Positions 32,311 through 45,500 of a stretch of 64,000 nt of DNA are shown piece by piece. The notes below the pieces were generated by a model that was given only the letters and a program-made list of their open reading frames with translations, searched no databases and was not told the origin of the DNA. The DNA comes from Hemicordylus capensis (lineage: Eukaryota > Chordata > Lepidosauria > Squamata > Cordylidae): contig NC_069658.1 in NCBI RefSeq assembly GCF_027244095.1, positions 415,550,687-415,614,686 on the forward strand. Direction: 5' to 3'. Numbering within the stretch: position 1 is the first letter of the stretch; each line of letters opens with the position of its first letter. The position numbers and the translations under genes were made by a program.

Positions 32311-33240
32311 GTTGTTGCTGTAATCTACTGGTTTTTACCACAAACGTATTTATGTCTATTTCTAGATTATGCTGTTTTGGGGTTCTTTTTGCAGCTACAG
32401 GTTTTTTTTGGGGGGGGGATTTGCAGGCAGCTCTTTCTGACATGCATGATGTAGCTGGAACACTGCCATCAGAGAATTCTGAAATGGTAGTACGTGGAGT
32501 GATGATGAGATTGGTGCAAGTGCATAGCCAACAGAATCCTGTATGTTGAGGACAGATCCTCCTAAATAAAAAAAAGCAAATACAGTTAGCTAGTACCATA
32601 CTGCTCATTTTACTCATTGCATGGATGCACTGATAAAAGTAAAACTGGGGAATCTGCTTGTTTGATTTTAACTGTACTAAAATGAAAGTACCATAAGTCA
32701 ACAAATTATGCTAGAGTTGGTAGTCAGCCATTATTTTTTACTAGCCAGCAATACATCCCAGTCCCACCACAAGTTCTGGAAAATCCATTCCCTCCAGGGA
32801 TTTCTGGCTGGGGTCTCCATTGCTCACATGTCCCCACTGCTCACATGTCCCCACTCAGGGAGCACTTTATAAAGGCAATGGTCAAGACATTTGCATCCAA
32901 GAGATTTTCCTATCTGTGTTCCTGGCAGAGATGAGGTCACCTGAATCTGAATAATCTAATCCTAAATTTGAACTAGCACTGGGAACTAGCTCCAGAGCAC
33001 AGACAGAGTATAAACCAAAAAGTTAGAAAACAGAAAGGAAAAAATCTGAGTTACATGGAGGCTGAGCTTACTGGAATACATTTTGCCACAGGTATATTGT
33101 GCTCTTTTGTTAGTGTTTATTGGCATTTCAAGGCAAGCTCAAAGAGCACACACAAGGTGAAGAGAGTAACCCAAGGGCCCCTAGATGGAGTGCATTTTAT
33201 TGAAGCTTGGTAATTTTTGTTCCAAGCAAACATTAAGAAT
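32311..33240. other. Non-coding intergenic stretch
   Basis: It contains a CTGTAA/TTG-rich start, a poly-G run (32410-32418) and a duplicated 'gctcacatgtccccact' near 32824-32856. No gene or known repeat is recognised. Confidence 0.5.
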
Positions 33241-33379
33241 TCAAATTTTATTTATTTAGCATATTTTTATACTTCCTTCTACTGAAGTCTCCTGGTGGTC
33301 TTACAACATTAAAACAAAGCACAAATTTTTAAAATTTAAAACATTAAAAAGTTTTAAAATTAAAGTAGCTACCCATAAA

Positions 33380-33447
33380 AACTGGGCTCCTTGGAGGAAG
33401 AGTGGGATATAAATGTAAAAATAATAAAATAAAATAATAATAATAAA
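33380..33447 (+). mobile_element. tRNA-derived SINE, 3' end only
   Basis: gggctccttggaggaagagt and an A/T-rich (AATAA)n tail, inside the LINE. Confidence 0.65.
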
Positions 33448-34258
33448 TAGCTAAAACACTTGGCTGAAGAGAAGTGTCTTCAGCTGTTTCCTAAAGGTCA
33501 ACAGGGATGGAGCAGCTCTAATCTCAGCAGGAAGTGCATTCCACAGCCTGGGGGCAACTACAGAGAAGGCTCACCTCTGAGAACCTCCCCTGAAAATCTT
33601 TATGGGTGTCAGGGTTCATAACAAAGAAGGTGTTCTCTTAAATACCCTGGGCCCAAGCCATTAAGGGCTTTATAGGTAATAACCAACACTTTATATTTTG
33701 CCCAGAAACCTATTGGTAGCTAGTGTAGTTCTTTTAAAACTAGAGTAATATGGTGTCTTTGGGATGTCCCAGAGACCAACCTGGCAGCAGCATTCTGCAC
33801 CAATTGCAGTTTCTGGACTACGTAAAAAGACAGCTCAATGTAGGATGCATTGCAGTAGTCAAACCTGGAGGATAACAGCATGCACACCACTGTCTTAAGT
33901 TCACTCACTTCCAGGAAAGAGCGCAACTGGTGAATCAGATGAAGCTGATAGAAAGCACTCCTGGCCACCACCTCCACCTCAGGTATCAGAGAGAGGGTTG
34001 GGTCCAGAAGTACTCCCAAACTGCGGATCTGTTCCTTCCAGGGTAGTGTAACCCCATCCAGAACCAGCAGATCTATCCAATTTCCCGAACTGTGGCTTCC
34101 TACAATGAGCACTTCCATCTTGTTTGGATTGAGTCTCAGTTTGTTATCCCTCATCCAGACCATTACGGCAAGCATTTAGGAAGTTATGCCATTGTCTGAT
34201 GAAGCTGACAAGGGGAAATAGATTTGGGTACCATCAGCATACTGATAACACCCTGCAC

Positions 34259-34458
34259 CAGTGGTCCCTCTAATTTTTTTTTTTCATCTCTGTGCGGAAT
34301 AAGTTTTGTTCTGGGTGGCAGTATCAAGGCAGTGTATGCACATGTGCATTCAGAGTGGGACCTTCCCTGTTCAAACTGAGTGGGATCTAAAATTAATTGA
34401 GCGGACATCAAAAGACCTGTGAGCGCATGCGCATGCACACGCCATAGAGGGAACATTG
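34259..34458. mobile_element. hAT-type MITE (cagtggtccctctaa)
   Basis: 200 bp, ends CAGTGGTCCCTCTA / TAGAGGGAACATTG. Flanks ccctgcac and ctcagcac; the uninterrupted LINE copy at about 7297 has a single ctctgcac here, supporting an 8-bp duplication. Confidence 0.83.
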
Positions 34459-34868
34459 CTCAGCACCAAATCCCCTGATGATCTCTTCCAGTGGTTTCAT
34501 ATAGATGTTAAAAAGCATTGGAGACAGAATGGAGCCCTGAGGGACACCAAACAAAATCTTTCTCTTCATAGAGCAACAGTCTCCAAGTAACACCTTCTGG
34601 AATCTGCCCAAGAAGTTTGAGTGGAACCACTGAAAAGCAATGCACCCCATGCCCAGTCCCCCCAGGCAATCCAGAAGGATACCATGGCCAATAGTACTGA
34701 AAGCCACTGAGAGATCCAGAAGGACCAACAGAGTCACACTCCCTCTGTCAATTCCCCTTTGGAGATCGATCATCCATCAGGCTGACCACAGAAGTCTCCA
34801 CCCCAAAGCCTGCCCAAAAACCAGTTTGAAATGGATCTAGATAATCTGTTTCATTCAAGACTGCCTGG

Positions 34869-35046
34869 CAGGGGCGTCACTACTATTAGGCAAGGGGAGG
34901 TGGCTGCCTGGGGGCCCCCATGCCTTGAGTGCCCCCCCAGAGGCAAGTCACATGGCTATATATTGTAAAGTGTGTGTGTGTGTATCAGTGAGGGGCCCAT
35001 TTTAAAATTTTGTCTCTGGGCCCACTCCAGCCTTGTTACGCCCCTG
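34869..35046 (+). mobile_element. hAT-type MITE (caggggcgtcac)
   Basis: 178 bp with a perfect 8-bp duplication, ctgcctgg (34861-34868, 35047-35054). Same family as 2225-2380 and also inserted in a retroelement. It contains a TG run. Confidence 0.9.
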
Positions 35047-35395
35047 CTGCCTGGAGTTGAGAAGCCACCACCTTCTCAATCACCTTGGCCAGCCACAGGA
35101 GACTGGAAACAGGCCTATAATTGCCTAGTTCTGAGGGATCAAGTGTAGGCTTCTTTAAAAGAGGTCTAATAGCCTCCTTTAAACAAGGAGGCATCCTACT
35201 TTCCCTCAGAGAAGCATTTATGATCTCAACCAGGCCCTCTCCAACAATCTCCCTGCTTGATAATATAAGCCATGTTGGAAAAGGGTCAAGAGAGTAGGTG
35301 GGAGGACACACAGTTCAAAGCAGCTTGTTCACTTCCTCAGGAGTCACAAACTGAAACTGATCCAATTTAATCGCACAAGAGGAGTTACTGGATAC

Positions 35396-36075
35396 CCCCA
35401 CTAAAGACTCTGACAGCACCAACTATCATTATAAAAAGGACCAAACAGCAGCACATGGCGGACAGATTCGACCTCACCTGAGCCACAGGGGCATAACCGA
35501 CCTTCCAGATAAAACCGCTGATGGTAAAGCATCATCTCTTGCTCTGAGGAAAACCCTGTGACGGCTCAGTAAAGAGAGGGACAATCGATAGCTAGCAGAT
35601 TCCTGGTTAAAGTCACCAAGGTGCTCTCTTACGGTCTCCGGGATAGAGCTTAAATCGTTCTGATGTTCAGTGTCCAAGACCCTATGTTTGAGGATCTCCT
35701 TGACTTGACTATAATAATGACAAATGTTCAGCAGAGAGGCCGAGTGATGACAATTTACCCACCAGTGCTCGTGTCCAGGTGGACCGAAACCTATCAACCA
35801 ACATAAGAGGGATCAATCCCAGTGAAGAGAAATGTATCCTCAGCCAATAACTGAGGATTAAAACCCATGCTTTTGTTTCCACCCTCTGGAGGCCCATTTC
35901 CAACCTCAATGCTGCACTGGAGATACATGGAGGGGCCTTGAATACTGCTCTAATAAACTTGGATTGGATTATCTCCAGCAGCCTATAGTTAGGGTAGGTG
36001 CCCAGCTGTGTGCCATACAAAAGGTGGGCCAATGATTTAACAGCAAATAACTTTAGCTACAGGGATATCCAATCC
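35396..36075 (-). mobile_element. LINE fragment, C-terminal part of a reverse transcriptase ORF
   Basis: Minus strand: LLYGTQLGTYPNYRLLEIIQ, SKFIRAVFKAPPCI (35709-36032), then ILKHRVLDTEHQNDL, and in another frame the Cys/His motif LCPCGSGEVESVRHVLL (about 35430-35490). The protein type is familiar from squamate LINEs, but I cannot name the clade. Broken by frameshifts. Confidence 0.65.
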
Positions 36076-36099
36076 ACCTTTGGAAGTTTTGGATTATGA

Positions 36100-36600
36100 A
36101 TTTTTCAGCAGTGAGGCGAAGACAGTTTGCACACGCTCGCAAACACTCTCGTCGACATTAGAGTACCAGCGTCCCAGGGCTGGCACCTGAGACTGAGTGG
36201 GGAAGGAAGGCAAACGCCACCGGGGCTTCCCTTTGCCTCCATCCCGCCCAGCCAGCTGTATTGGGCGCCTGCCTGCCTGCCTTCCACGCTCCAACCAGCC
36301 CTTCCGGCTTCCACGGTCTTCACAACTTCTCTCTACGTTCTAGTCCCGCCCCCTCACTCCAGCTTGCCGAGCACGTGAGAGCACGGAGAGGCCAATCAGC
36401 GCCCTTTGCTGCTTTATGAACTGCTTGAGACGGCTGTGCCGGATGGCTGTGAATCCAACTGCCTTGGTGGAGGAGGGGATGGGAAAGAGCTGACTCCAAA
36501 CAGGTGGGGGAAGAGCGGCAGGGCGAGGCGTCGCGGAGCCTGCCTACGTGAGAAGGGGCTGGGGTTTGCAGTGGGGAGGTGGGCTGGTCAGGCTCGGCTC
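36100..36600 (+). promoter_or_regulatory. TROAP: Likely promoter and 5'UTR exon of TROAP
   Basis: A GC-rich, repeat-free stretch directly after LINE debris. It contains an E-box CACGTG (36372-36377) and a CCAAT box in gccaatcagcgcc (36391 onward). A donor-like AACAG|gtgggg at 36504 could end a short non-coding first exon that splices to about 39246 or 39280. The CCAAT box fits a cell-cycle gene promoter, but I see no clear CHR element. All inferred. Confidence 0.45.
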
Positions 36601-38255
36601 AGTCCCTAGTATGGACTCTGAATGGTGGAAGGAGAGGGAGGGAGGGAGGGTGTGTGATGATGAGAAAGATCCCCGGGCCGCTTTGTTTTAAAAAATAATA
36701 ATGCTGCAAGTGGTTCGTGATAAGAAATTAAAGTTGGATTGGCTGTAGTGTGATTAGGTTTTTTGTCGCTTGAAATTTTACTTGGTGGTATTGAGGAGGT
36801 CCCCGAGAGGTTTGGGTGTGACAGAGAAAAATGCTCCAACTCTGGGCTAGGATTGCCAGCTCTGACCAGGCTGAGGTATTCCTGGGTAATCTTTTCCACT
36901 AATATTGTTCATGCTGACAAGTCGCTAATCTCTCCAGGACAGCTTTAAATAGTCACCTGGGAGAGATTGATGCAGATCCCTGAAGTCTTTGCCAATCCTG
37001 CAAGGTTGGCAGACTTATAGAGGACTGTTAGCATTCTGGATGTCCTTAATTTTCATATAAGAGTTGAGGTGAACTTTCAAAAGAGGGTGAATATTTTACA
37101 TATTCTCTGTAGACTACAAGCCTAGGGTGAGGTGACAAATGTACAGCTCCTGGGTACAAGAATAAAATTGTGTCCCATTAAAAATCTCATGATTCCCGCT
37201 CAGATACAGTCTTGAGTCCAAGGATGGTGCATACTGTGCTGCTTATTAAAAAGAAGCCCACAGGGTTTGTACAACCACATATGTTTGGTTTCTCTCAGTT
37301 CATATATAGACTGAGGGGTGGGAGAAATGTAGGTAACAAATGCTGGTTTATATCTGGGGTGTCTGAAAGTATCCATAGTGGGAGGAAAATTCACCAGGAG
37401 GTTCTTGAGGAAAGAAATGTGTATAGAGTTGAAGGGATGAGAAAAATGTGGAGTTGGAGGCAAACTTCACCCAGGCTTGCTACCCTTTCCTGGTTGGTCT
37501 CCTGTGCTTAAAAAAGCTTCATGATTGGCAGGGCTCAGGAAATCCACTAGTCTGTGCTGAGTGAAAAATGATGCCTGATGGGTGAAAAAGTCCTGAAGAG
37601 TAATGTACAACATATCTCGAGGAACCATCTGACGAGTAAAATAACTTGCCTGGCTGGTGAACTGAGTCACTGAGCTTTACCTGGCACTTTATCTCTGTGT
37701 TGGGAAAAGCTGCAGCCTCTACACTTCTGCCTGTGATGCAGCTTTTTGAAAGCATAGCATCCTTACCTGGGGGAGAAAAGGTGACAACTGTTCACAGGGC
37801 CTAGGGACAGTTGGGACTGTGGATGGATGTGTAGACGGGCCACTTTTCTTGGCCCTGTTCCTGTGTCTTTAACAGGAACCCCACACAAAGAAGGCAAGCT
37901 GGTGGAGATCCCTCTAGCGGGGAGATGAAGCAATGGGGTCATCTGTTTTCTTCATGCTGAGTTGCTGTTAAAAGAATACTTTCAACACCACAATCAAGTA
38001 CTAGTTCTATCAGGATTAGCTCAAATGACACACTGCCTTTAAAACGCTTTCAGGTTCTCCAGAACTCTTCCTTGGCTGGATGTTAAAGCAAAAAGGGGCT
38101 GGGGTAAGGGAAGTGGGCATGCTGTAGAAGCCCATTTTAGCAGTCCTAAGAAGGAGTGTAGGGGGACTTATGCAGACTTGACGAGACTAGCCTCACAGGG
38201 TGCTAAATGTTTATTCTGGGAGGCACACCAAGCTTCTGGGATGAATAAATGGCTC

Positions 38256-38311
<56 letters not shown>

Positions 38312-39245
38312 TGACAATTCCAGACAAGGTGGCGGTTCTGAGGCCACAAAGCCCAGAAGCTAGAGACCCATGGGCCAGAGAGGCTTAGGGCTACCCATTT
38401 CAAAACTGAGGAGGCTCTCTTCTGTAATGTGCCAAGTGTGTTAATGGTTCCATGTAGAGAATTAAAAAACAACAACCCAGAAAGCTTGCTGCTAGCTATA
38501 GCAGCTCCACTATTGTAGTGACTCTGTGGTAAAGCCCCACCTAGTGAGATGCTTCGTTCTGTGAAACATTGCAAATGCGGAATTCCTCTCAGGTTCTGAG
38601 TTTGGAAACCCTGGGAAGCGATGATGCCTAAGAAGTGATGAGGAGCAGAGGTGCATTTCTCAAATAGTCTTGTAAGCTCAGCTTCAAAGGGGACATTCTG
38701 CTGTTCAAGTGAGAGGGCAGGTGGTGTCTTCCTGCCTCCCACCCCATTTTAAAGGCTGGATAAACTGTTCTAGCCAGGGGCAGCCCTTCCCTGAGATGAG
38801 ATGGTTGCCTCTGGCCAGCAGGTTATTGGGGTGCAAGTGAGGCAGCCCCCCCCCCAAAAAAAGGCAAAAGGCAGAGAAGGATTGTGCAAGGGTTGGTGGC
38901 ATTTGTTGCCCTGCCTCAGGTGCACGGAGGTCTTCAGAGGCACCTGGTTCTTTTCTCTCCCACAAGAGGAGCAGCCTTCTGCCAGCTTTCCTTTTGCTGG
39001 TGTAGCTGTGTCCCTCTTGCACTATGAACTGATGGCTTGGAAATTCTTTGATGTTCGAGGTACAGGGTTGCATTAAGACTCTCTGCTCTCACTTGGGGCA
39101 AGAGTTTGACAGTACTGAGTGTGGGGCAGGCAATCCATTTAGCTTTACACCTGCTGGGCCACCCCCGGCTAGGAAGAGAACAGAGACTGTGGAGAGCAAG
39201 TTGTCCTATCTCAGCTCCTCTTTCATCGTTGGTGGCTTTGTGTGC
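36601..39245 (+). other. TROAP: Probable TROAP 5' intron
   Basis: Between the GC-rich candidate promoter and coding exon 1. It contains the TG/AG microsatellite at 38258 and no recognised repeat otherwise. Confidence 0.45.
38258..38311. repeat. Compound microsatellite (TG)n(AG)n
   Basis: About 40 bases of TG, then about 12 of AG. Confidence 0.95.
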
Positions 39246-39327
39246 AGGTGAACGTCTGACAACAAAACCACATTTCACAGATACTGGCAAATAAGATTTG
39301 GCTGTGCCATCTGGACTGCTCTTCTCA

Positions 39328-39501
39328 ATGGCCCAAGCAGAAAAGGAGAACCTGCAAGGAACCCTGCACTTTCCAGGGACTTTTGCAGAGCCAGGAGGGA
39401 TACCGCTCAGGGCACTCTCAGCAAGCAAGATCCCGGTGCTGTCCAAAAGCAGACTCCCACCAGAGTGGAAGGAACCACAGCGGCAGAGTCAGCTTCCACT
39501 G
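39328..39501 (+). CDS. TROAP: TROAP coding exon 1
   Basis: Residues 1-58. It contains LSASKIPVLSKSR, aligned with human SPTPSKIPVRSQK. An in-frame TAA at 39292 makes this the first ATG if the exon reads from there. Candidate acceptors for an upstream UTR exon lie at about 39246 (tgtgcag) and 39280 (ttcacag). Donor gtgagt. Confidence 0.8.
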
Positions 39502-39538
39502 GTGAGTGTGGTGGGGCTGTTTGGGGCTTAGGCCAGTT

Positions 39539-39575
<37 letters not shown>

Positions 39576-42500
39576 GTGACTGTCACTGAGTTGCACCCTC
39601 ACTGCAGCATCTGGTGCTGTTTGTTTCAGCATTCACTTTTAAAGAGAGTTTCTAGCCCTTGGTAGGGGAGGAGAACTGGTCTTGCACTAGCAAGCATAAA
39701 TTGTCCCCTTTGCTAAGCAGGCTCTGCCATGATTTGCATTTGGGTGGGTGGCTACATGTGAGTGCTGTCTGCTGTAAGATATTCCCCTTAGGGGATGGGC
39801 TCTAGCTCAGTGGTAGAGCATCTGCTTGCATGCCGAAGGTCCCAGATTCACTCCCTAGCAGCATCTCCAGGTAGGGCTGGGAGAGGCTCAACCTTGGAGA
39901 GCTGCTGCCAGCCAGGGCAGACAATACTGAACTAAATGGACCAGTGGCTTTACAGCTGTCAGTAGTCTGACATAAGGCAGCTCCCTGTGTAGCTCCTGGG
40001 GAAAGCCTGATGTATATCTGGGTGGTGCCTGTGGAAAGTTCAAAAAGAGAGCCTTAGATAGGGCTTTCAGCACTTGGTGGGCACGAGTTGTGTATCTTCA
40101 TTGATCTCCCATTTCTGTGGGTTCTAGACCCTGTCCTTGCTTTTCCCATCAAGCCAATCCTCACCTGTCCATGTGCCCTTTAAAAGCCCGCTCTTTGTCA
40201 AATTGGCACACGTTCTGAGCACCCAAGTGTATGTGCTTCAGGTAGGCTCTTCCTCTCCCATTGACACTTATTGACTGAGTACAAACTTCTTCTTGGAACA
40301 GAGCACTGTCCTGAGATTAACCCTTCTGTCTGCAGGCATGCCCCTCCAGTGTGAAGAGCGAAGGGATCAAGACTCCTAAGATGACTCGTGCTGGTCCAGT
40401 CCCTGGTGCTGCATCTTTGGAAACAGCAGCTGGGCTGCTGCCCAAGAGCAGTTCCAGAGAGCCCCTGGGGGAGATGCAGCTGGGCACATCTGGCCGTCGG
40501 AATGTGGTGGGACATGGCCTGCCTAGTGCCAAAAGTATGGATTACAATGGCAGTCTTAGTAGCTTTTTAGGCATAGATGGCTCCTTGTGAACCGTATTTT
40601 GTGATTAGCCTTAACTGGATGGGATGAGTTGTCGGCACGGATGGATCTTGGTTTTGCTACTGTTTGGGATATACTGACAACTCATTAATAAATTGGGGAT
40701 GTCGATTTACTTCAGTGGTGGTGCGGTTACTGGGATGTAAGGCTGGATGTAGGAAGCTTAGGTTGAAATAGGCACACCAAGCCCAAAGCTTGGCATGATG
40801 GTAGATGGGCATGAACAAGTCACTGGCCTGGTTGACACAATTGTCTGAATCTAGGTTTAATGTTGGTTACTGACAGTAACGTGATTGTGTGAACCCACGC
40901 CAAGGTGGGTGAGATCCATCTTGTGCCATAAATAATCTTGGCATGGGTTCACCCAATCACACTAATGTCAGTAATCCACATTAAACTTAAATTCAAACCA
41001 GGACACTCCATCAACCTAATCTCCCTCTAGGATAGGATACAAATATTGAGGCAGTGAGGGGAGACTGAATTGGGGGTTATAAGTCCATCCTGTATAAGCA
41101 TTTTTTTTACTGTAATGAAGATTATGCCACTTATCTTGGTTCTTTACAAAGGTGACCTCAATCTGCAAAACCTACAGATCTAGTATTGGAATGAAGTGGT
41201 GACTAGTTGAGGTCAAGAAAACTTGCTCTTGGTTATGAAAGACTGGATGATGTTGAAGGAAGGGCATTAGAAGTTGTCACAGCTGGTGAGGGGAGGTCTC
41301 AGTTAGTGGACGAATGGAAGTCTCTAAAAGAGGATGATTTTGGCTGTTCTGTTGGGCAGGCGGAATCTGACTGGTCATCAAACCGGATGTTGGAAACAAA
41401 CTCTGGTTATCGCTGCTGTGTCTCTCATGTGACTTCCTTGAGCCACCTGGACTTGTATTAAAATCCTGTTCATGTCTTGCAAGAATTCCGGTGTTTTGCC
41501 CCCCCACCTCCCTGCGCGCATTCTGCCTGTTGCAGGCCACACTCTGGATGATGTGAGCTCTCTTGGGAGGTCTTTAGGGATAAGAGGTTTGGTTCAGGGA
41601 ATAGTTGAACTAGCAGAACTTTCCTGTTCTAGTTCTGAGGGCATTTCCAGGCAGGGTTGAGAAAATACTTCAGATCCCTACACACCAGCACTGAAATATC
41701 TGTGTGTGTGTCCCCCCCCTCTCTCCCCCCCCCACCTCGGTTGTGCTTCCATAATCCTCTGAGCCCTTGGTTTCTCTTGTAGAAGCCAACACAGTTGAGT
41801 TTGTGCCTGATGCAGCAGCCCTCGCCAGCATCCTGTCTAATACAGGGCTGACTAGCCAAATGGTGAGTGCAAGCCAGAAGGTCAGCCTGGCCCGACGAGT
41901 CCCTCTGAGAGGGAGCAGAGCATGCTCGGCCATCGTTGGGGTAAGTCTTTTTGCAGCTGTGCAACCATCTGTATTCTGTGGGTCACTGGCTTGGCATGGT
42001 GTAAGCAAGCTTCCAGCCACACATGTATTGTACATCTAGGCAGTAGTTCAGAGCTTTGGGAGGCCCTTAGTTGCTTCTATAGCTCAAGAGAGAGGGTTAA
42101 AAAATAAAATACAGAACATCATCATCTAAGGCTCTATCCTAATATGAATTCAGTTTACTTACCTGGATTTAATCCTGCCTTTTAAAACAAAAGTTGCATT
42201 TTCAGTCCCACTTCAACATTGAATAGTTGTGCATTTGCATGAATGGGATGTGCATGCATTTGTATTTTGACACATGCATGTGAACAGCATCCCTCTGTGC
42301 ATCGGGAAAACATTCAGTCTTGCTTCGAAAGATCCACTCCATAAGTATGAACTTAATGTCATGATGCATGAGGGTTTTGCATGCCCCGGTGGACTGGATA
42401 AGTGGTTTTGGTTTTGGTTATGTGCTTGTGTTTGTCATTGGGGCATGGGGTCCTTATGGCTAGAATTACGGGAAAGTACACCCAGGTATGCAGCTACTGG

Positions 42501-45500
42501 GGGCACCCTGAATCTGGGCATACCTCCCCACCACCCTTTTAACAGGATTTCTTTCCAGTGTGTTATCTTCTACCTGTAGGTTGGGCGAGGTTCTCTATAC
42601 ATGGGAGCTCCTACGGTGAATCCTGTCCGCATGTCCTGTATCTCCAGACTAGCATCAAAAGGTACTGGATCTGAGTTTTCTACTTGATGCCTGGGGACAG
42701 GATCAAGTTGCAGTGTGTCCTAAGCTTGTATGTGCTACTTCTGTGTCGCAGTGTGGCTGGACATTGAAACAAAAGCAATTTCATAATGCCTTAAGGACCC
42801 CATAGAATGCTGGTTATCCTCTCTTTAAAATTTGTTCTGACTTTATACTGCTTTTTGACTGAAACAAAGTGTTTGGCTGAGTCCTTTTTAGCTTACATGC
42901 ATTCTACCTATTCTGTTTGTGCTTTATATCATGCTTTAAAATTTTGTATTTTTTAGATTCCCTCCCCCTCAGTCTTATTGCTACATCAATTTTAATCTCC
43001 GTAATACTGCAACACTTTCTTTATATTGCATTTATTGTATAGTATTACTGTTTTACAACTTGTACTGGTCAACGACCGTAATAAAGATTATATATAATGC
43101 CTTAAGGCAGGGGTTTTTCAAACTTGGGTCCCCAGATGGTGTTGGACTACAACTCCCTTTGACCATTGTGACTGAGGATGATGGGAGTTGTAGTCCAACA
43201 TCATCTGAGGACCCCTGCTTTAAGGCACGGGGGAATTGCTAATGCTTCCTTCTCCTATTCCTTTATCTCCCCCCCTGCTACAGATATGGCTCAGCCGCAG
43301 TCCTGTAGCCTGGCCCTGAACAAGCAGCAGCTTAAAGCTCTGTCAACGACACTAGAGAACCTTAGACCTGGGGTGAGTAGCTGATGCTGTTGGTTGTCAT
43401 CTGGCCAGCAGATGGCAGCATTGGCAAGACATGCTAGCACTGAGGTGGGTTTGGGAAGGTTGAAGTAGTGAAGAACACCTCTGAAGAGGCTTGCTTCGGA
43501 GCTGCTCTCCCCTTCGTGTAAATACTTGTGAAGGGGCCTGGGAGAGTCCTGGGGATGGATCTCTTGAGCTCCTGGAAATCTGACCCTGGGGCAAGATATT
43601 TCAAGCTCCTACTGTGAGACGGGACGAAGCTGCTGTGGCAGATTAGATTGCATGTAGTGAGGCTATTCCCACCATCCCTGAAAAGCAGGCTAAGGGAGTT
43701 TAGCCCGCTTTCCAGTGATCGTGGGAATGCTTCCAAGGTGGCTAGCCTGCCTAAAACACCTTCCCCTTAAATGGGCGCTCCGTTAACCTCCTCTTCCTGC
43801 TGCTGTGGTACGTGGTTACACATGAGTAGACCCCCGACCAGGAGGCTACAAGCAGCCTCCCGGTATCGGAGGTCCCCCCAGAATGGGGCCTCCTGGAATT
43901 CTCGGGGGCCACGCAGCCCCTGATCCCCACAGCCCCACTGGCTCTGTGATGGAGCCAGCAGTCGTGGGTGGCCAATCTGGCTGCCCAGGGCTACACATTT
44001 GATCGTCTGTGAGGAGAGTGGGCTTAGTCCGCTCTTCCCGCAGACCCGCCAGAAGCTCTTCTCACTGAACGTGAGAAGAGCTTCTATGGGTGGCAAATGT
44101 TGCCCCTAAAAATGCCACCATATGGCAGGTATTGGAGTCTCCCACTATAATGGCATCACACATAGTACCATATTTACCCGAATAGATGACTCCCTTAAAA
44201 ACACAGGTTAAATAAGGTTACACTATATTTACCTGAAAGGAAGACACTGAATTTAAGACACCCAGGTTTTTATCATCGAGGAACTTGGGGAGAAAAATGC
44301 AGCCTTGGAGTCGGGTAAATACAGTATTGCTTGGAAGGAGTCCTTGCTGGCATGGTGCCCATGCATGTGTCTTGGAGCAGTGGCTCTTCTTCTTCCACCC
44401 CAGAAGAGTAGGTTGGCGTGTCCCCTGGGCAGACGGCTGTAGTGGATGGGCCCTGCCTTAGGCATCCAGTCCTGGTGGCTAGCGCCTCAACCTCTGGTGC
44501 TAGCTAGATGGAAATGGAGGCTTGTCTTTGTGCATTTTGCAAGCCCTCTCCGGTCCTGTACGTGACCGTCCGTAAAGGACCACCCTCGGCCTCACCTCCA
44601 TCAGTCATGATGGTGAGGCCGGCGTCTGTACCTAGCGGGGGTCTCCTGCCCAAGCCGGTATGCTGCCGCCTCCCACCTGGCCATGTGCCTCTTCTCACCA
44701 GAACAAGGCTTGGGAGCTGCAGTGCCTTGTGTCCCCTGTTTCACATCCACATCAGGTGAAGGCAAAGCCTGGCAAACCGGCAGAGGACCTGGAAGGTGGC
44801 GAGTGTGGAGACCCATCAGCCAGGCTCCAGGAGGGAGGTCGGAGCAGTGCCGTGGGGGCTGATGGTGCAACACAAAGGTGAGAAAATGACAGATCGCTCA
44901 ACTGGGGGTGGGGGCGAGGCTTGCACTCCTTGGGACCTGCAAGGTGATTCTAGTGAGGCCACAATGCACATTGTCTAAACTGGGGCTGCTCAACTTCAGC
45001 CCTCCTGCAGATGTTGGCCCACAACTCCCATAATCCCAGGCTATTGGCTGCTGTGGCTGGGGATTATGGGAGTTGTGGTCCAAAAACAGCTGAGGGGGCG
45101 GTACCTAGGTTGAGCAGGCCTGGAAACTGACATGTTCTGCTTGCTTGGGTTTTCTAGTCTTTCTGGTGGGGTAGGGGTGGGAACCCCATCTCATTTCTAG
45201 CTTCCATAGCCAGCTTCTTCGTGGTGGGCCAACCTCTTCTGCCCTTTCCCTTCCTTCCACGGGTGGCTTCCCGGCTCTGGACACTTAAGATGGCTCCCCA
45301 GATGGGTGTGCCAGCTAGTGGAGGCACCAAGTGCCGTACTTCAGCAGGAGGAGAGGACTTGGGGATGTGCACCATCTTCTCCCTGCCCCCACTCCAAAAG
45401 TGGGCTAGGGTCCAGGTTACCTGAGAGCTCCTTTCTCTGCAAGATCCCCACCAATCATCAGGAGGGAACATAGGAAGCTGCCATATACTGAGTCAGACCA

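Larger units (their letters stand above)
33241..35395 (-). mobile_element. L3/CR1-like LINE, 5'-truncated, with three insertions
   Basis: Minus-strand reverse transcriptase pieces: LGNYRPVSSLLWLAKVIEKV (near 35100), VTLLVLLDLSVAFSTIGH and FGVPQGSILSPMLFNIYMKP (34408-34773), and WMRDNKLRLNPNKMEVLIVG then LQLVQNAAARLVSG (33720-34175). Several frameshifts. Inserted in it: a SINE 3' end (33380-33447), a hAT MITE (34259-34458) and another MITE (34869-35046). Confidence 0.85.

Noticed and set aside
44702-44755. Shorter version of TROAP exon 6 using the internal gtgaag donor
   Set aside because: It would place exon 7 in a frame that begins with a stop codon.
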